From Oscillospiraceae bacterium (GTDB lineage: Bacteria; Bacillota; Clostridia; Oscillospirales; Ruminococcaceae), in contig SVMW01000005.1 in NCBI GenBank assembly GCA_015067215.1, forward strand, positions 1-64,000: a stretch of DNA of 64,000 nt, written 5' to 3'. This document shows positions 9,007-19,840 of this stretch, piece after piece. The first letter of the stretch is position 1. The number at the start of each line of letters is the position of its first letter. The notes below the pieces were generated by a model. That model saw only the letters and a program-made list of their open reading frames with translations, did no database searches and had not been told where the DNA came from. The position numbers and the translations under genes were made by a program.

Positions 9007-10860
9007 TTATTGTAAAAGTTCAACAACGGTAAGATTCCCGTTGGTTTTGTCTACTTTATAAAGCCCTTCGGTTATTATATCTGTACAGAACAGTTCCCTG
9101 TAATCTTCCACAAATTCAGGCAGTGCCTTGTGGAGAAATACATAGTCGCAGTTTTCTTTAAGATGCTGGCGTATTTCCTGTACGGTGTAAGGCAGCGGCC
9201 CTGCGGAATCTTCATAATACATTTCTCCGTCAGGGGAGAAGTTGTAAGGATAAAGAATTGAAACCGGTGTAAAGGCATACTGTGCATGAAGGCGGACAAG
9301 GTCTGCGGAACCGGGGGCCATATACAGCATTGTGCTGTCTGCAGGGCAATGTTTTGCAACAAGCTGGTTTTCCCAGTCGTAAATACCGCGGAAACTGTTT
9401 GCCCAGCCATTCATTTCGTTGTAATATGCAGCGTTATCCATAACGGCGGCAGGGCTTATGGCAATGCACAGGGCAACTACGGCAGGGACTGCCGCTTTAA
9501 AGCCTGATTTTGCAAGAAAATCATAAAGGAAGTATGCCATCACTATGGCTGCGCCTGCAGCAATGGTTGTAAGGTATCTGCCGAAGGAAGCAAGGGACAC
9601 TGCTTCGTACTGTGTAAAAGAGAACAGGTAGGAGAACAGCAGCCCGAAAGTGTATATAACCGATACGGTAAGCAATGTAACAGCTGCACCGAAAGAGGTT
9701 TTGTATCTGTCCTTTGCAGAAAGATAAACTGCTGTCAGAACAACAAAAGGAACAATAATTATAAGTAAAGGAGTTATGTTTATATGCAGTGAAAACACGC
9801 TGCTGCCGGTCAGGGCATCTGCAAAATTTGCAAGAGTCTGCTGACGATACTGCGGTGCTGTGCCGTTAAACAGAGCCATAACAGAATCAAAGGTTACTGA
9901 GTTGAACTGGAATTTTTCTTCCAGATGATGCAGTTTAACAAAAGCCGACCAGGAAAATTTTGAGGCAAGCAAAGCTGCAAAAGGCAGCAAAAGCTGTTTT
10001 ATAGCCGGTATAACAGGCTGATTTTCCCTGTGTGCAGACACAAACTGATACACAGCAAATATTATTGCAGAGCCTATGGCAAGGCCGAAGCCGGAGGCTT
10101 TAACAAGGGTTATAACCGCAAGGGCAAGTGAAAGTGAAACTGTGCTGAATATATCTTTTTCCGTGTCAAAGAATGTAATTATTATATAACCCCATATTAC
10201 ACCGACAAGCATATCCACATATGTGGAACGGAACACGCCGTTGTTTATGTAAAACATCAGTGAAAGGGAAAGCACAGTGCCTGCGCAAAGACCAAAAATG
10301 TTTCTGGCTTTTCTGAATGCAGGAAGAATAAAAGCAACAAGAAAAACGTTGGTTGCAAGAATCATGCGGCTTTCGTTGTAGCTGCGGCATATTTTAAGGA
10401 AAAAATATTCAAACAGACCCTGTGCAGGAGGATAGGTAAGAAAGGTTGCGGTGGTAGGTGCAAGATTGCCGAAATTGTTGTATAAAAACATGTTTTTTAC
10501 AACAAGTGCCCAATGGCTGAATTCGTCATATTCATAAATCATACTGCCGCGGCCTATGTACCAGAAATATGCAAAAACAGCTGCAAATACAAACATACCG
10601 CCAATGTTTGCAGGGGAAAGATTGAGTTTTCCTCTGCGGACGATAACTATGGCAGCAAAAGAGGCAAATGGCAGCGCCATAAGCAAATATGCGGCAATGT
10701 TCATTGCACCTGCAAAACCTGATATGTACAGCACAAGCACAATTATGCTTACAGCACAGGGCAATCCTTCCAGAAAAGACTTTTTAAAAAGTTCTGAAAC
10801 TGAAAAGGAAAGCAGAAATATTATTGAAAAGGTAAGAACAATACTCATTTCAAACCTCAT
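9007..10860 (-). CDS. Polytopic membrane protein, possible GT-C/glycosyltransferase 39-like
   Basis: 617 aa with many TM segments; YDEFSHWALVVKNMFLYNNFGNL and YPPAQGLFEYFFLK. Confidence 0.6.
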   Translation of the reverse strand: MRFEMSIVLTFSIIFLLSFSVSELFKKSFLEGLPCAVSIIVLVLYISGFAGAMNIAAYLLMALPFASFAAIVIVRRGKLNLSPANIGGMFVFAAVFAYFWYIGRGSMIYEYDEFSHWALVVKNMFLYNNFGNLAPTTATFLTYPPAQGLFEYFFLKICRSYNESRMILATNVFLVAFILPAFRKARNIFGLCAGTVLSLSLMFYINNGVFRSTYVDMLVGVIWGYIIITFFDTEKDIFSTVSLSLALAVITLVKASGFGLAIGSAIIFAVYQFVSAHRENQPVIPAIKQLLLPFAALLASKFSWSAFVKLHHLEEKFQFNSVTFDSVMALFNGTAPQYRQQTLANFADALTGSSVFSLHINITPLLIIIVPFVVLTAVYLSAKDRYKTSFGAAVTLLTVSVIYTFGLLFSYLFSFTQYEAVSLASFGRYLTTIAAGAAIVMAYFLYDFLAKSGFKAAVPAVVALCIAISPAAVMDNAAYYNEMNGWANSFRGIYDWENQLVAKHCPADSTMLYMAPGSADLVRLHAQYAFTPVSILYPYNFSPDGEMYYEDSAGPLPYTVQEIRQHLKENCDYVFLHKALPEFVEDYRELFCTDIITEGLYKVDKTNGNLTVVELLQ

Positions 10861-10948
10861 TGAATTTTATATGCATAAAATGATATATAAATGGGGGACA
10901 GGTTAAAATGTTTTACCTGAAACGACAGACTGACATTATAAGAACAAA

Positions 10949-10980
10949 TTCAGCTGTCAAAAATTGTCTTGACAGCTGAA
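10949..10980 (-). terminator. Terminator of the radical SAM gene
   Basis: TTCAGCTGTCAA-AAATTGTC-TTGACAGCTGAA, perfect 12-bp arms, T-rich on the minus strand after the stem. Confidence 0.75.
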
Positions 10981-11017
10981 AGAATCGGACTTAATGATGA
11001 TACATTATTTTTAAAGG

Positions 11018-12001
11018 CTATTTAACCTTGAACAATGACTGTCTTGCCCCGTGGTTTGCTTCACGGTTATGTAATGTGTCGTCAACAGCATCCATACGCA
11101 GACCTGCGTCGATAAAGTCGCAGTATTTGCAGAAACTGTGGTTGCTGCGGGTGTCTCTGATAGCATGGCGCAGTGCACGGTATTCTTCGCTGTTCCATGC
11201 ATCGCGGAATGATGTTTTGGTAAGATCTCCCAGAGTGGTTGATTCAAAGTTGTCACAGCAACAAATGCCCATTCTGCCGTCAGGGAAAATAAACACGTCT
11301 GTGTATGGCATAAGGCAGGTTTCTTTAATTACTTTTTTAGCACTCTTTTTGTTAGGTGCACTGCCTGCACGGTTGGAAAGCACCGCTTTTGCATAACGCA
11401 TCTGAACAAGAAGTTCCACGTTTGCAAATTCGTCTTCGTGTGCTTTTGCGTATTCGTATATTTCCTTTACATTAGGGTGCAGTTTCATATCATCGCAGTA
11501 GTTGTTGATGATAAACTGGTTGATGTAAGGAATAATTTCCTTTACCTTTTCAAGTGTCAGCACAATGCCGTTGCTGGACAGGAAGATAAAGCAGTCCGGC
11601 AGTTTTTCACGGCAGTATTTGTGAAATTCCACAATGCGGTTGTCAAGGAAAGGTTCGTTGTTGCCGTAAAGGGTAAGATGTCCTTTGTAGCCCATTTCTG
11701 CAAGCTGGTCAATTATGCTGTAAAACAGCTCGCTGTCCATTTTCTGATAAGGGCGTTTTTCTGCATTTTTGTTTGCGGAACAGAAAGAGCAAGTTCCGTT
11801 GCAGCGGTTTATTGTCTCGAGGTTTACAACCAACGGCATAGGTGGCTGTTCGTCTCTCATAAAATAATCTATATATTCTTTCTGCAGTTTGTTTCTGCCG
11901 GTACGCTGTAATTTAAGGTAAGCGTCTGATGCAAGCATAGGGAAATATTTCTGCAGGTTCCAACCAATAATGCCACCGAAGTTATGATATCTAACTGACA
12001 T
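11018..12001 (-). CDS. Radical SAM protein with SPASM-like C-terminal cysteine cluster
   Basis: NRCNGTCSFCSANKN (CxxxCxxC); C-terminal IFPDGRMGICCCDN and FCKYCDF cysteines. Confidence 0.85.
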   Translation of the reverse strand: MSVRYHNFGGIIGWNLQKYFPMLASDAYLKLQRTGRNKLQKEYIDYFMRDEQPPMPLVVNLETINRCNGTCSFCSANKNAEKRPYQKMDSELFYSIIDQLAEMGYKGHLTLYGNNEPFLDNRIVEFHKYCREKLPDCFIFLSSNGIVLTLEKVKEIIPYINQFIINNYCDDMKLHPNVKEIYEYAKAHEDEFANVELLVQMRYAKAVLSNRAGSAPNKKSAKKVIKETCLMPYTDVFIFPDGRMGICCCDNFESTTLGDLTKTSFRDAWNSEEYRALRHAIRDTRSNHSFCKYCDFIDAGLRMDAVDDTLHNREANHGARQSLFKVK

Positions 12002-12231
12002 ATTGTCCTCCTGAAATTTCGTTTTAAATAATTATACCATCTTATTCAGTTTGTGACAATAGTTTACATTATCCATTGTTTTACGCACAGACAGTAAGTT
12101 TTCCGTGATAAAGTGAAAGATGTATACTGTGTTTGCATATGTTTCAGAAGCGGAGGAGGGAATAAAGGAAATGACTGCACAGACTGTCTCGCAGAAATAG
12201 AGATAATTGATGTTATAAGCCAAACATACTG

Positions 12232-12259
12232 TTGATTTGAGGCGAAAATGATGTATAAT
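12232..12259 (+). promoter_or_regulatory. Sigma-A-like promoter for the GT87-like gene
   Basis: TTGATT (12232-12237), 16-bp spacer, TATAAT (12254-12259). Confidence 0.5.
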
Positions 12260-12343
12260 ATAATTGTGGTAATCTGTAAAAAAATTAATATCTTTTTTAA
12301 AATAGATTACTGTACTTGTAATAAAACAGCAAAGGGGAATAGG

Positions 12344-13579
12344 ATGAAAAAAACAGACCTGAAAAATCAGCTGACACAAAATGTCAGTTACTATTCCTTG
12401 TTTATTATCATAGAGTCCTGCATAGCAATATGGTTTGTAATGTTCAACCTTGCAAACAACGGTGTACCGCTGAATACACTTATGCTTGACCCTCCTGCCC
12501 AGCTTAACGACTATTTTATGCATTTCGGCTATGCATCGGCACCATTGGGGTCCAACATATATGAAATTTCCAACAATACAGTGTTTCCACCGTTTTCCTA
12601 CCTTATGTACGGCATTCTGGCAAGAATGACAGGTTATACTGCTGAAGACCCTGCAAATATACGTTCCCATTATAGAGTGGGCAACAACCTTACAATTTAT
12701 TTTATATTTACAATAATCTGCATATTCCTTATGGCTTATGCAATCAGCCTGTATATAAAGAAAAAAGGTTTTGTAAGTCAGGTGGTTTTTCCATGTGTGC
12801 TTATAGTTTCCTACCCGTTTGCTTTTTCCACCATTCAGCGGGGTAACTCGGTGCTTGTGGTGGCGGTTCTGTTAAGTATTGCTCTTGTGTGGCGCAATGA
12901 TGAATCGAAACTGAAACGGGAACTGGCTATGGTGCTTATAGCGGTCTGTGCAGGTTTGAAAATTTATCCTGCGCTGTTCGGACTGCTGTATATAAAGGAA
13001 AAAAGAATACCGGAAGCAATAAGACTGGTGTTTTATGGTGCGTTTGTGTTCTTTGCTCCGTTTGTGTTCTGGGGCGGTATAGACGGTTTTAAAATGTTTT
13101 TAAGCAGAGCGTTTACATTGAACACGGAAGTTCACCGCTGCACCTTCAGTGGGGTGTTCAATGCTGCGGTGGAAAAACTTGGGGGAACAGTAAACCCTGC
13201 AGTTACAAACATTGTCCTGCAGGCGTTCCTTGTTTTGTCGGTTGCAGCATTTTTCGTATGCAAGGAAAAATGGGGAGGCGTGCTGCTGCTTGCAAGCCTT
13301 ATGGCGGTTTATGTTTCTTCAGGCTGGATGTATACCTGCATATACATTCTGCCGGCATTGCTTATGTTCTTTGCCGAAACCAGCGGCAGGGAAGAAAAAA
13401 GCCTTGTTGACAGACTGACGGATATACTGGTGTTTGTTCTGTTTATTGTGGTGTTTTCCATACCATACAAGCTGGATTATATGTTTATATATGACACAAT
13501 TGTTTTTATTGACTGCATCTATATTGTAAAGTCAATAACAATGTTTGTTTATAGTTTTTTTCAGAAAAATAAAGCTTGA
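12344..13579 (+). CDS. GT87/DUF2029-like polyprenol-linked mannosyltransferase family membrane protein
   Basis: Polytopic; AVCAGLKIYPALFGLLYIKEKR motif. ATG at 12344 preferred over the ORF-track start at 12248. Confidence 0.65.
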   Translation: MKKTDLKNQLTQNVSYYSLFIIIESCIAIWFVMFNLANNGVPLNTLMLDPPAQLNDYFMHFGYASAPLGSNIYEISNNTVFPPFSYLMYGILARMTGYTAEDPANIRSHYRVGNNLTIYFIFTIICIFLMAYAISLYIKKKGFVSQVVFPCVLIVSYPFAFSTIQRGNSVLVVAVLLSIALVWRNDESKLKRELAMVLIAVCAGLKIYPALFGLLYIKEKRIPEAIRLVFYGAFVFFAPFVFWGGIDGFKMFLSRAFTLNTEVHRCTFSGVFNAAVEKLGGTVNPAVTNIVLQAFLVLSVAAFFVCKEKWGGVLLLASLMAVYVSSGWMYTCIYILPALLMFFAETSGREEKSLVDRLTDILVFVLFIVVFSIPYKLDYMFIYDTIVFIDCIYIVKSITMFVYSFFQKNKA

Positions 13580-13644
13580 TTTACTTCTGATGATGTTACA
13601 AAAATAGGAAGAGAGGAAAACAGGGAAACCTGTTGAGAAAAAGT

Positions 13645-15201
13645 ATGAAAAAAGTTTTGATTATAGGGGCAGGCCCTGCAGGGCTTACTGCGGCATACGA
13701 ACTGCTTGACAAATCTGATGAATTTGAAGTTGTTGTGTTTGAAGAAAGCGAACATTTTGGCGGTATTTCAAAAACAGTCAACTACAAAGGCAACCGTATG
13801 GATATGGGCGGTCACCGTTTCTTCTCAAAAGTGCCGGAAGTAAATGAATGGTGGGAAAAAATGCTGCCTACACAGGGCAGCCTGCCATATGATGATATTA
13901 TTCTTAACAGAGTTTCCAATGTTTCTGAAGGCGGCCCTGACCCTGAAAAAACAGACAGAGTAATGCTGAGAAGAAACCGTCTGTCAAGAATTTTCTTCAA
14001 CAATAAATTCTTTGATTACCCAATCTCTTTCAAACCTGAAACTTTTATCAATATGGGTCTTGGCACAACTATGGTTGTGGGTTTCAGCTATCTCAAGACA
14101 ATATTCTTTAAAAGAGAAGAAAAATCTCTTGAAGATTTCTACATAAACCGTTTTGGCAAAAAACTGTACTCCATGTTTTTTGAAAATTACACAGAAAACC
14201 TGTGGGGCCGTCACCCAAGCGAAATTTCTCCTGAATGGGGTGCACAGAGGGTTAAGGGCCTTTCCATAATGGCAATTCTCAAGGACATTTTTGGCAAGAT
14301 GTTCAAAAAGAAAAACCGTAAAGTTGAAACTTCTCTGATTGAAGAATTTGCATACCCTAAACTTGGCCCGGGCCAGCTGTGGGATGTTACTGCTGCAGAA
14401 TTTGAAAAAATGGGCGGCAAAATTATTAAAAATGCAAAGGTTGTAAACCTTATCAAGGACGAAAACAACAACCTTACAGGTATTGTATACGAAAAAGACG
14501 GCGAAAATGTAACAGTATGCGGCGATTATGTTATCTCCTCCATGCCTGTTAAAGACCTTGTTGAAGGCATGAACGATGTACCTGAAAACTGTGTGGAAAT
14601 TGCAAAAGGTCTGCCATACCGCGATTATATGACTGTTGGTGTGCTTGTGCCTAAACTCAACCTTGAAAACAAGACAAAAATTAAAACAATCGGCAATATT
14701 GTTCCTGACAACTGGGTTTATGTGCACGAAAGAAAGGTAAAAATGGGGCGTTTCCAGATTTACAATAACTGGTCACCATATATGGTTAAAGACATTCACA
14801 ACAATGTATGGGTTGGTCTTGAATATTTCTGTAACGAAGGTGACAGCCTGTGGTCAATGACAGATGATGAATTTGCAGCACTGGGCGTGAAGGAAATGGT
14901 TACACTTGGCCTCATCAGCGACACAGAATGTGTAATGGATTTCCATGTTGAAAGAGTTAAAAAAGCATATCCTGCTTATTTTGATACATATGACCGCATT
15001 GATGAGCTGAGAGAATACCTGGATACAATTCCAAACCTGTTCTGTGTAGGCCGCAACGGTCAGCACCGTTACAACAATATCGACCACAGTATGTGTACAT
15101 CCTTTGAAGCTGTAAAGAACATCATTTCAGGCGAAACAAGAAAAGACAATCTCTGGAATGTAAACACAGAAAAGGAATATCACGAAACATCAAACAAATA
15201 A
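13645..15201 (+). CDS. NAD(P)/FAD-dependent oxidoreductase, UDP-galactopyranose mutase / amine oxidase-like
   Basis: [21 protein letters not shown] Rossmann motif; [24 protein letters not shown]; typical of polysaccharide loci. Confidence 0.8.
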   Translation: MKKVLIIGAGPAGLTAAYELLDKSDEFEVVVFEESEHFGGISKTVNYKGNRMDMGGHRFFSKVPEVNEWWEKMLPTQGSLPYDDIILNRVSNVSEGGPDPEKTDRVMLRRNRLSRIFFNNKFFDYPISFKPETFINMGLGTTMVVGFSYLKTIFFKREEKSLEDFYINRFGKKLYSMFFENYTENLWGRHPSEISPEWGAQRVKGLSIMAILKDIFGKMFKKKNRKVETSLIEEFAYPKLGPGQLWDVTAAEFEKMGGKIIKNAKVVNLIKDENNNLTGIVYEKDGENVTVCGDYVISSMPVKDLVEGMNDVPENCVEIAKGLPYRDYMTVGVLVPKLNLENKTKIKTIGNIVPDNWVYVHERKVKMGRFQIYNNWSPYMVKDIHNNVWVGLEYFCNEGDSLWSMTDDEFAALGVKEMVTLGLISDTECVMDFHVERVKKAYPAYFDTYDRIDELREYLDTIPNLFCVGRNGQHRYNNIDHSMCTSFEAVKNIISGETRKDNLWNVNTEKEYHETSNK

Positions 15202-15215
15202 TATGCAAAAAATTA

Positions 15216-15247
15216 TCCCACCTGATGGAAATCAGGTGGGATTTTTG
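15216..15247 (+). terminator. Rho-independent terminator
   Basis: TCCCACCTGA-TGGAAA-TCAGGTGGGA-TTTTT. Confidence 0.85.
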
Positions 15248-15272
15248 TTGTGATTAAATTGTACCGCTTGGA

Positions 15273-16532
15273 TTATCCGATAATATCAAGCAGATTTTTT
15301 GCAACATTTTCAGGGATATTGCCGCTGTAAATTTCACTTACCTTGTCCCAGCTTACAGTCTGTGAAAGGTTGTTTTTTATAAAACTGTAAAGTTTTTCAG
15401 CAGTGGCATCACTGCTTTCTTCAAAGCAGAACGCCAGCGGGTATTTCTCCATATATTCAAGACAGGAACAGTCGCTTACAAGCTGTTGGTGAATTATCGG
15501 TTTGCCTGTTGCAAAATATTCAAAAATTTTGCTTGGAACCTGCAGCTTAAAGGTGTTGCCCATGTTGAGCAGGAAATCTGCTTTGTCAAGTACTGAAGGC
15601 ACCAGAGAGGCGTTGATGGAAGGAAAAATTCTGATATTGTCGGGGTAAAGTGCTGCAAAACTGTCCAGTGTTGCACTGGTGTGGGGACCTATAAAGGTTG
15701 CAACAATGTTTTTGTCCTTTTCCAGAATTTTGCCCAGACATTCAAGGAAGCATTTAGGACTGCGGTAGTTGTCATGGGTTGAACCGCAGAACACTATGTT
15801 TGTTTTTTCACTGTCAAAGGGCACCGGCAGGCTGCTGTGTGCGGCATCACCTTTTACAAGGGTAGGAAAAGGCGAAACAAAAATTTTATCGCAGAATTTT
15901 TTGTAATCATCGTGACAGGAGTATACACGTTTTAAGATATCGGTTGTGAAAATGCCGTCTGCTTTTGCGAAAAATTCAATTTCGTTATATTCGGGCGGAA
16001 TTGTCTCGTGCAGACCATAGGGGTCCAGCTGATAGATGTATTTTTTACACTGTGCCTTGGTGCCAAACACGCTGACAACCGAAATAAACGGGAATGTCAT
16101 GGCAACAGCGGCATCAACAGCATTTGCCTTACAGTAATCATCCACTGCCTTTATGGCGTAATTTTCAGGTATATCGTACTTATAAAGTTTTGAATAGCTG
16201 TATTTTATAACTGCTGCAGAAAAGGGGTGCATAAGCATAAAACGCATAACAGCAGCACCTCTTGGCATATCCGGATGGCTTTGAACATACTGTTCAAGGC
16301 GGTCACGGTGACGGTGCACAAAAGGCGGCGGGGTTATAAGTGCAATTTTATAATTTCCGTCTTCAGCTGTTTTTACAACGGTGCCTTGCGGGGCTGTGTT
16401 GACATGGATTGCAGCAAGGGTTACATTGTGCCCCTGCTTTGCAACCTCTCTGCACAGCCTTTTTGCAATGTTCACATTGGCATCGGTTGTTTTTCTGTCG
16501 TCTATATAACCACAAAAAATTAAAATATTCAT
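15273..16532 (-). CDS. GT-B fold glycosyltransferase (GT4-like)
   Basis: NIVFCGSTHDNYRSPKCFLECLGKI...; NMGNTFKLQVPSKIFEYFATGKPI. Confidence 0.75.
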   Translation of the reverse strand: MNILIFCGYIDDRKTTDANVNIAKRLCREVAKQGHNVTLAAIHVNTAPQGTVVKTAEDGNYKIALITPPPFVHRHRDRLEQYVQSHPDMPRGAAVMRFMLMHPFSAAVIKYSYSKLYKYDIPENYAIKAVDDYCKANAVDAAVAMTFPFISVVSVFGTKAQCKKYIYQLDPYGLHETIPPEYNEIEFFAKADGIFTTDILKRVYSCHDDYKKFCDKIFVSPFPTLVKGDAAHSSLPVPFDSEKTNIVFCGSTHDNYRSPKCFLECLGKILEKDKNIVATFIGPHTSATLDSFAALYPDNIRIFPSINASLVPSVLDKADFLLNMGNTFKLQVPSKIFEYFATGKPIIHQQLVSDCSCLEYMEKYPLAFCFEESSDATAEKLYSFIKNNLSQTVSWDKVSEIYSGNIPENVAKNLLDIIG

Positions 16533-16585
16533 AAAAATACCTTTGAGTAACAGGTGGGTAAAACCACAGCCTGAAAATTTATATT

Positions 16586-17623
16586 TTAAATCATATCCCA
16601 GGTGAGAATGGTGTCTTCAGCAAGGTCTGTAAGAACTTTTCTGCCAATAACAATATCGATGTATCTTGGGTTGATGCCTGTGCCGGGACGTTTTGGCATA
16701 AGGTCTTTTTCGGTGATAACTTCGCCAGCTTTCATATCTCTTGTAAGCACAAGTGAGCGGCGTGCTTCTCTTCTTGGTGTCATTTCGCAAGGGAAAACAG
16801 TTTTTTCGCTGCTGCCCAAAGCTGCCATAAGCACATTGACATTGTCGCAGAATTTGCGGAAGTCGGCAGGGTCACCGGCATGGTAGTGGTCGTTGCCTGT
16901 AAGGTTTTTGTTGAGGGTAAAGTGTTTTTCGATAACATCTGCACCAAGCATCCATGCTGCTGTAAGAATTGCCATATTGTCATCAGGCATTGTGTGGTCA
17001 GAATAGCCTATCTGAATGTCAGGGAACACCTTTTTAAGTGTTTCAATTACACGCAGGTTTGCATTTTCGTTGATTGTAGGATAGGACAGAACACAGTGAA
17101 GCACACAGATGTTGTTGTTGCCTTCGCTTTTGATAAGGCGCACAGCTTCTTCAACTTCAGAAAGGTAAGCTGCACCTGCAGAGATATAGATTGGTTTGCC
17201 TTTTTTTGCAATGTGGCGGATAAAAGGTGTGTTGGAAAGGTCGGAAGAAGAAATTTTGTAGATATCCACCATGCTGTCAAGATAGTCAGCGGAATCGTAG
17301 TCGAAAGGTGTGGACATAAAATCTATGCCGATTTCTTTGCAGTAGTCACAGAGTTCCTGATAATCTTCCTTGTTGAAATGATCATGTTTTAAAAACAGAG
17401 CGTGCTGTGTTGGTGTTGGTTCCTTGGTTGTGTCCCAGTAAGCAGGTGAGTTTTTGGAAACAATAGTGTTTGCTTTGTAGGACTGGAATTTTGCTGCGTC
17501 ACAGCCCGATTCCTTTGCTGCTTTAACGTACATTTTAGCAGCTTCCATTGGGCTGATGCCAAGTTCTTTGGCTGTATCGTAAAAGTTTACGCCGATTTCG
17601 GCAATAAGATATGGTTTTTTCAT
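16586..17623 (-). CDS. N-acetylneuraminate (nonulosonate) synthase family, NeuB/SpsE-like, with SAF domain
   Basis: MKKPYLIAEIGVNF...GCDAAKFQSYKA; DFMSTPFDYDSADYL; IGYSDHTMPDD; VIEKHFTLN; C-terminal SAF-like ARRSLVLTRDMKAGEVITEKDL. Confidence 0.92.
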   Translation of the reverse strand: MKKPYLIAEIGVNFYDTAKELGISPMEAAKMYVKAAKESGCDAAKFQSYKANTIVSKNSPAYWDTTKEPTPTQHALFLKHDHFNKEDYQELCDYCKEIGIDFMSTPFDYDSADYLDSMVDIYKISSSDLSNTPFIRHIAKKGKPIYISAGAAYLSEVEEAVRLIKSEGNNNICVLHCVLSYPTINENANLRVIETLKKVFPDIQIGYSDHTMPDDNMAILTAAWMLGADVIEKHFTLNKNLTGNDHYHAGDPADFRKFCDNVNVLMAALGSSEKTVFPCEMTPRREARRSLVLTRDMKAGEVITEKDLMPKRPGTGINPRYIDIVIGRKVLTDLAEDTILTWDMI

Positions 17624-17677
17624 ATTGAAATCCTTTCTTTGTAACTTTGTTGACAGGGATGTTGTATTATAAACAGG

Positions 17678-18730
17678 TTAATTATTTATTACACCTTTTG
17701 ATTTAAGATAACTGTGCCACAATGAAATGGTGTTTTTTATGCCGATAATGCGGAACATAAGGCAGATTATGCCGCTTGCACCCTTTGGCAAAGGCAGTTT
17801 TTTAATTTTGCTGCCTGCAAGTTTTTCCACCATTTCAGCGGTGCGGAGAATTTCTTCCCTGCTTTTGCCGCTTTCGATAAGGTCAAAAAGGAAATTGCGG
17901 TAAAGGGAGTAAATCTCGGTTTTTTTGCTTTCGGCAAGAGCACGATATTTGTCGGAAAGATTCCAGAATTCAAGGTTGTTGTAGAAATCGTCATAATGAC
18001 AGATAATGCTCTTTATTGTCTTGTATGAGAAAACTGTGGAGATGGAGCCTTCCCTTGGCAGATAATACACAAAAGCGGAAACAGGCAGAATTGAAACTGT
18101 TTTTGCCTTTCGCAAAAGACGGAAAGCAAAATCGGCGTCTTCTCTGGCATAATAAACTGCCTGATAGGTGATGCCGTTGCGGGATATGAATTCATTTTTA
18201 ATGAATTTTGAGGAAGCTTCTGCCCTTACTTTGTTGTCAACCCACATCTGAATAGCGTATTCATCGTTTGTCAGCGGAGGATTGGCATATTCTGCAGGGG
18301 TAAAAGGTGCCTGAGGCATCCAGTCGTAAACGGTTCTGTTGCCTTTGAAGGTGTGGTCTTTGGTAAGTCCCATCTGAAGAATGTCAGGGTAATTATCTTC
18401 CACAATTTTAGCATATGCCTGCGGCAGCACGTTTTCGCACATTGTGTCATCACTGTCGATAAGATAGATGTATTTGCCCTGTGCGGCTTTTAAAAGTGCA
18501 TTTCTTGCGCTGGACGGACCGTCGTTTTCGCGTGTAATAACGGATATGCGGCTGTCCTTTGCAGCATAGGCGTTGAGAATGTCAACACTGTTGTCGGTGC
18601 TGCCGTCATCGACACAGATAAGTTCAAAGTCGTCAAAATTCTGTGCCAGAATGCTGTCAATGCAGTCACCTACCCACTTTGCTGTGTTGTAGACAGGTAT
18701 GCCTATTGAAAAGAAAGGTTGTTTGTTCAT
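17678..18730 (-). CDS. Family 2 glycosyltransferase
   Basis: FSIGIPVYNTAKWVGDCIDSIL, CVDDGSTDNSV, YLIDSDD. Confidence 0.9.
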   Translation of the reverse strand: MNKQPFFSIGIPVYNTAKWVGDCIDSILAQNFDDFELICVDDGSTDNSVDILNAYAAKDSRISVITRENDGPSSARNALLKAAQGKYIYLIDSDDTMCENVLPQAYAKIVEDNYPDILQMGLTKDHTFKGNRTVYDWMPQAPFTPAEYANPPLTNDEYAIQMWVDNKVRAEASSKFIKNEFISRNGITYQAVYYAREDADFAFRLLRKAKTVSILPVSAFVYYLPREGSISTVFSYKTIKSIICHYDDFYNNLEFWNLSDKYRALAESKKTEIYSLYRNFLFDLIESGKSREEILRTAEMVEKLAGSKIKKLPLPKGASGIICLMFRIIGIKNTISLWHSYLKSKGVINN

Positions 18731-18814
18731 AAAAATCTCCGTAATGAAGGATTATTTACAGCAGGATATAAATTTGCTGCTCATAGTGCAGCAGTCATGG
18801 TGCTGAAATGGGTT

Positions 18815-19840
18815 TTATATAACACCTTTAAGTTTAAGATAATGGTAAAGCAGAACTGATGTTCGCTGCATTCCGATTATTCTGAAAAGCATGTGGAACA
18901 CACCGTTTACACCTTTTTCGGCAGGTAACTGTTTAATCTGCCTGCCAAACAGTTCTTCAATTATTCCAACGGCTTCAAGGGCTTCATCCTTTGAAAGTTC
19001 CCTGAAAACGGTAAGCGGATAATCGCGGTACTGTCTGTAAAATTCAGTTTCCCTGTCCTTTACTTTGTCCCGGATATTGTCGGAAAGTGCCCAGAACTGA
19101 ATGTTGTAATAGAAGTTTTTCCACTGTGTAAGCATGCTGCGGAAATATTTTGCACTCCACTTTGCAGAGGCAGAACCTTCCCTTGGCAGATAGTAGATAA
19201 AGGACTGAATGTCAGTGTAAACTATGCTGTCAATTTTGCGGTACAGCTGAAATGAAAAATCGCTGTCTTCAAAAGCAGTATATTCGTGACTGAATGTCAC
19301 ACCGCTGCGGTGCAGAAATTCTCTGCGGATAAATTTTGTGGCACTGAAGATGGAAAAACCGCGGTTGAGCCACATCATAACCACGCGCTCGTCTTTGGTG
19401 AGGGATTCATCAAAACATTCATCCCCCGGGTATGTCCAGCTGTACGGGAAAAATTCTCCGTTGGTTTTGCGGGCACAGCAGGTGTGCAGCACATCAGGAA
19501 AGTTGTTTTTGCACAAAATGTCGTATACCTGCGGCAACACGTTTTCGCACATGGTATCGTCACTGTCGATAACATATATGTATCTGCCCTGTGCGTTGTA
19601 AAAGATAGTGTTTCTTGCGCGGGATACACCGCCGTTTTCGCGGGAGATAACCCTGATGCGGTTGTCTTTGGAGGCATAACCGTTCAGCACTTCAAGACTG
19701 TTGTCGGTGCTGCCGTCATCCACACAGATAATTTCCATATCTTCAAACCCCTGACTTAAAATGCTGTCAAGGCAGTCTCCAACCCATTTTGCAGTGTTGT
19801 ATACGGGAAGGCCTATGGTGAAAAAAGGCTGGTTACTCAT
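18815..19840 (-). CDS. Family 2 glycosyltransferase (tandem paralogue)
   Basis: FTIGLPVYNTAKWVGDCLDSIL, CVDDGSTDNSL, YVIDSDD; internal ATG at 19840 preferred, overlapping the stop of the neighbouring gene. Confidence 0.9.
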   Translation of the reverse strand: MSNQPFFTIGLPVYNTAKWVGDCLDSILSQGFEDMEIICVDDGSTDNSLEVLNGYASKDNRIRVISRENGGVSRARNTIFYNAQGRYIYVIDSDDTMCENVLPQVYDILCKNNFPDVLHTCCARKTNGEFFPYSWTYPGDECFDESLTKDERVVMMWLNRGFSIFSATKFIRREFLHRSGVTFSHEYTAFEDSDFSFQLYRKIDSIVYTDIQSFIYYLPREGSASAKWSAKYFRSMLTQWKNFYYNIQFWALSDNIRDKVKDRETEFYRQYRDYPLTVFRELSKDEALEAVGIIEELFGRQIKQLPAEKGVNGVFHMLFRIIGMQRTSVLLYHYLKLKGVI

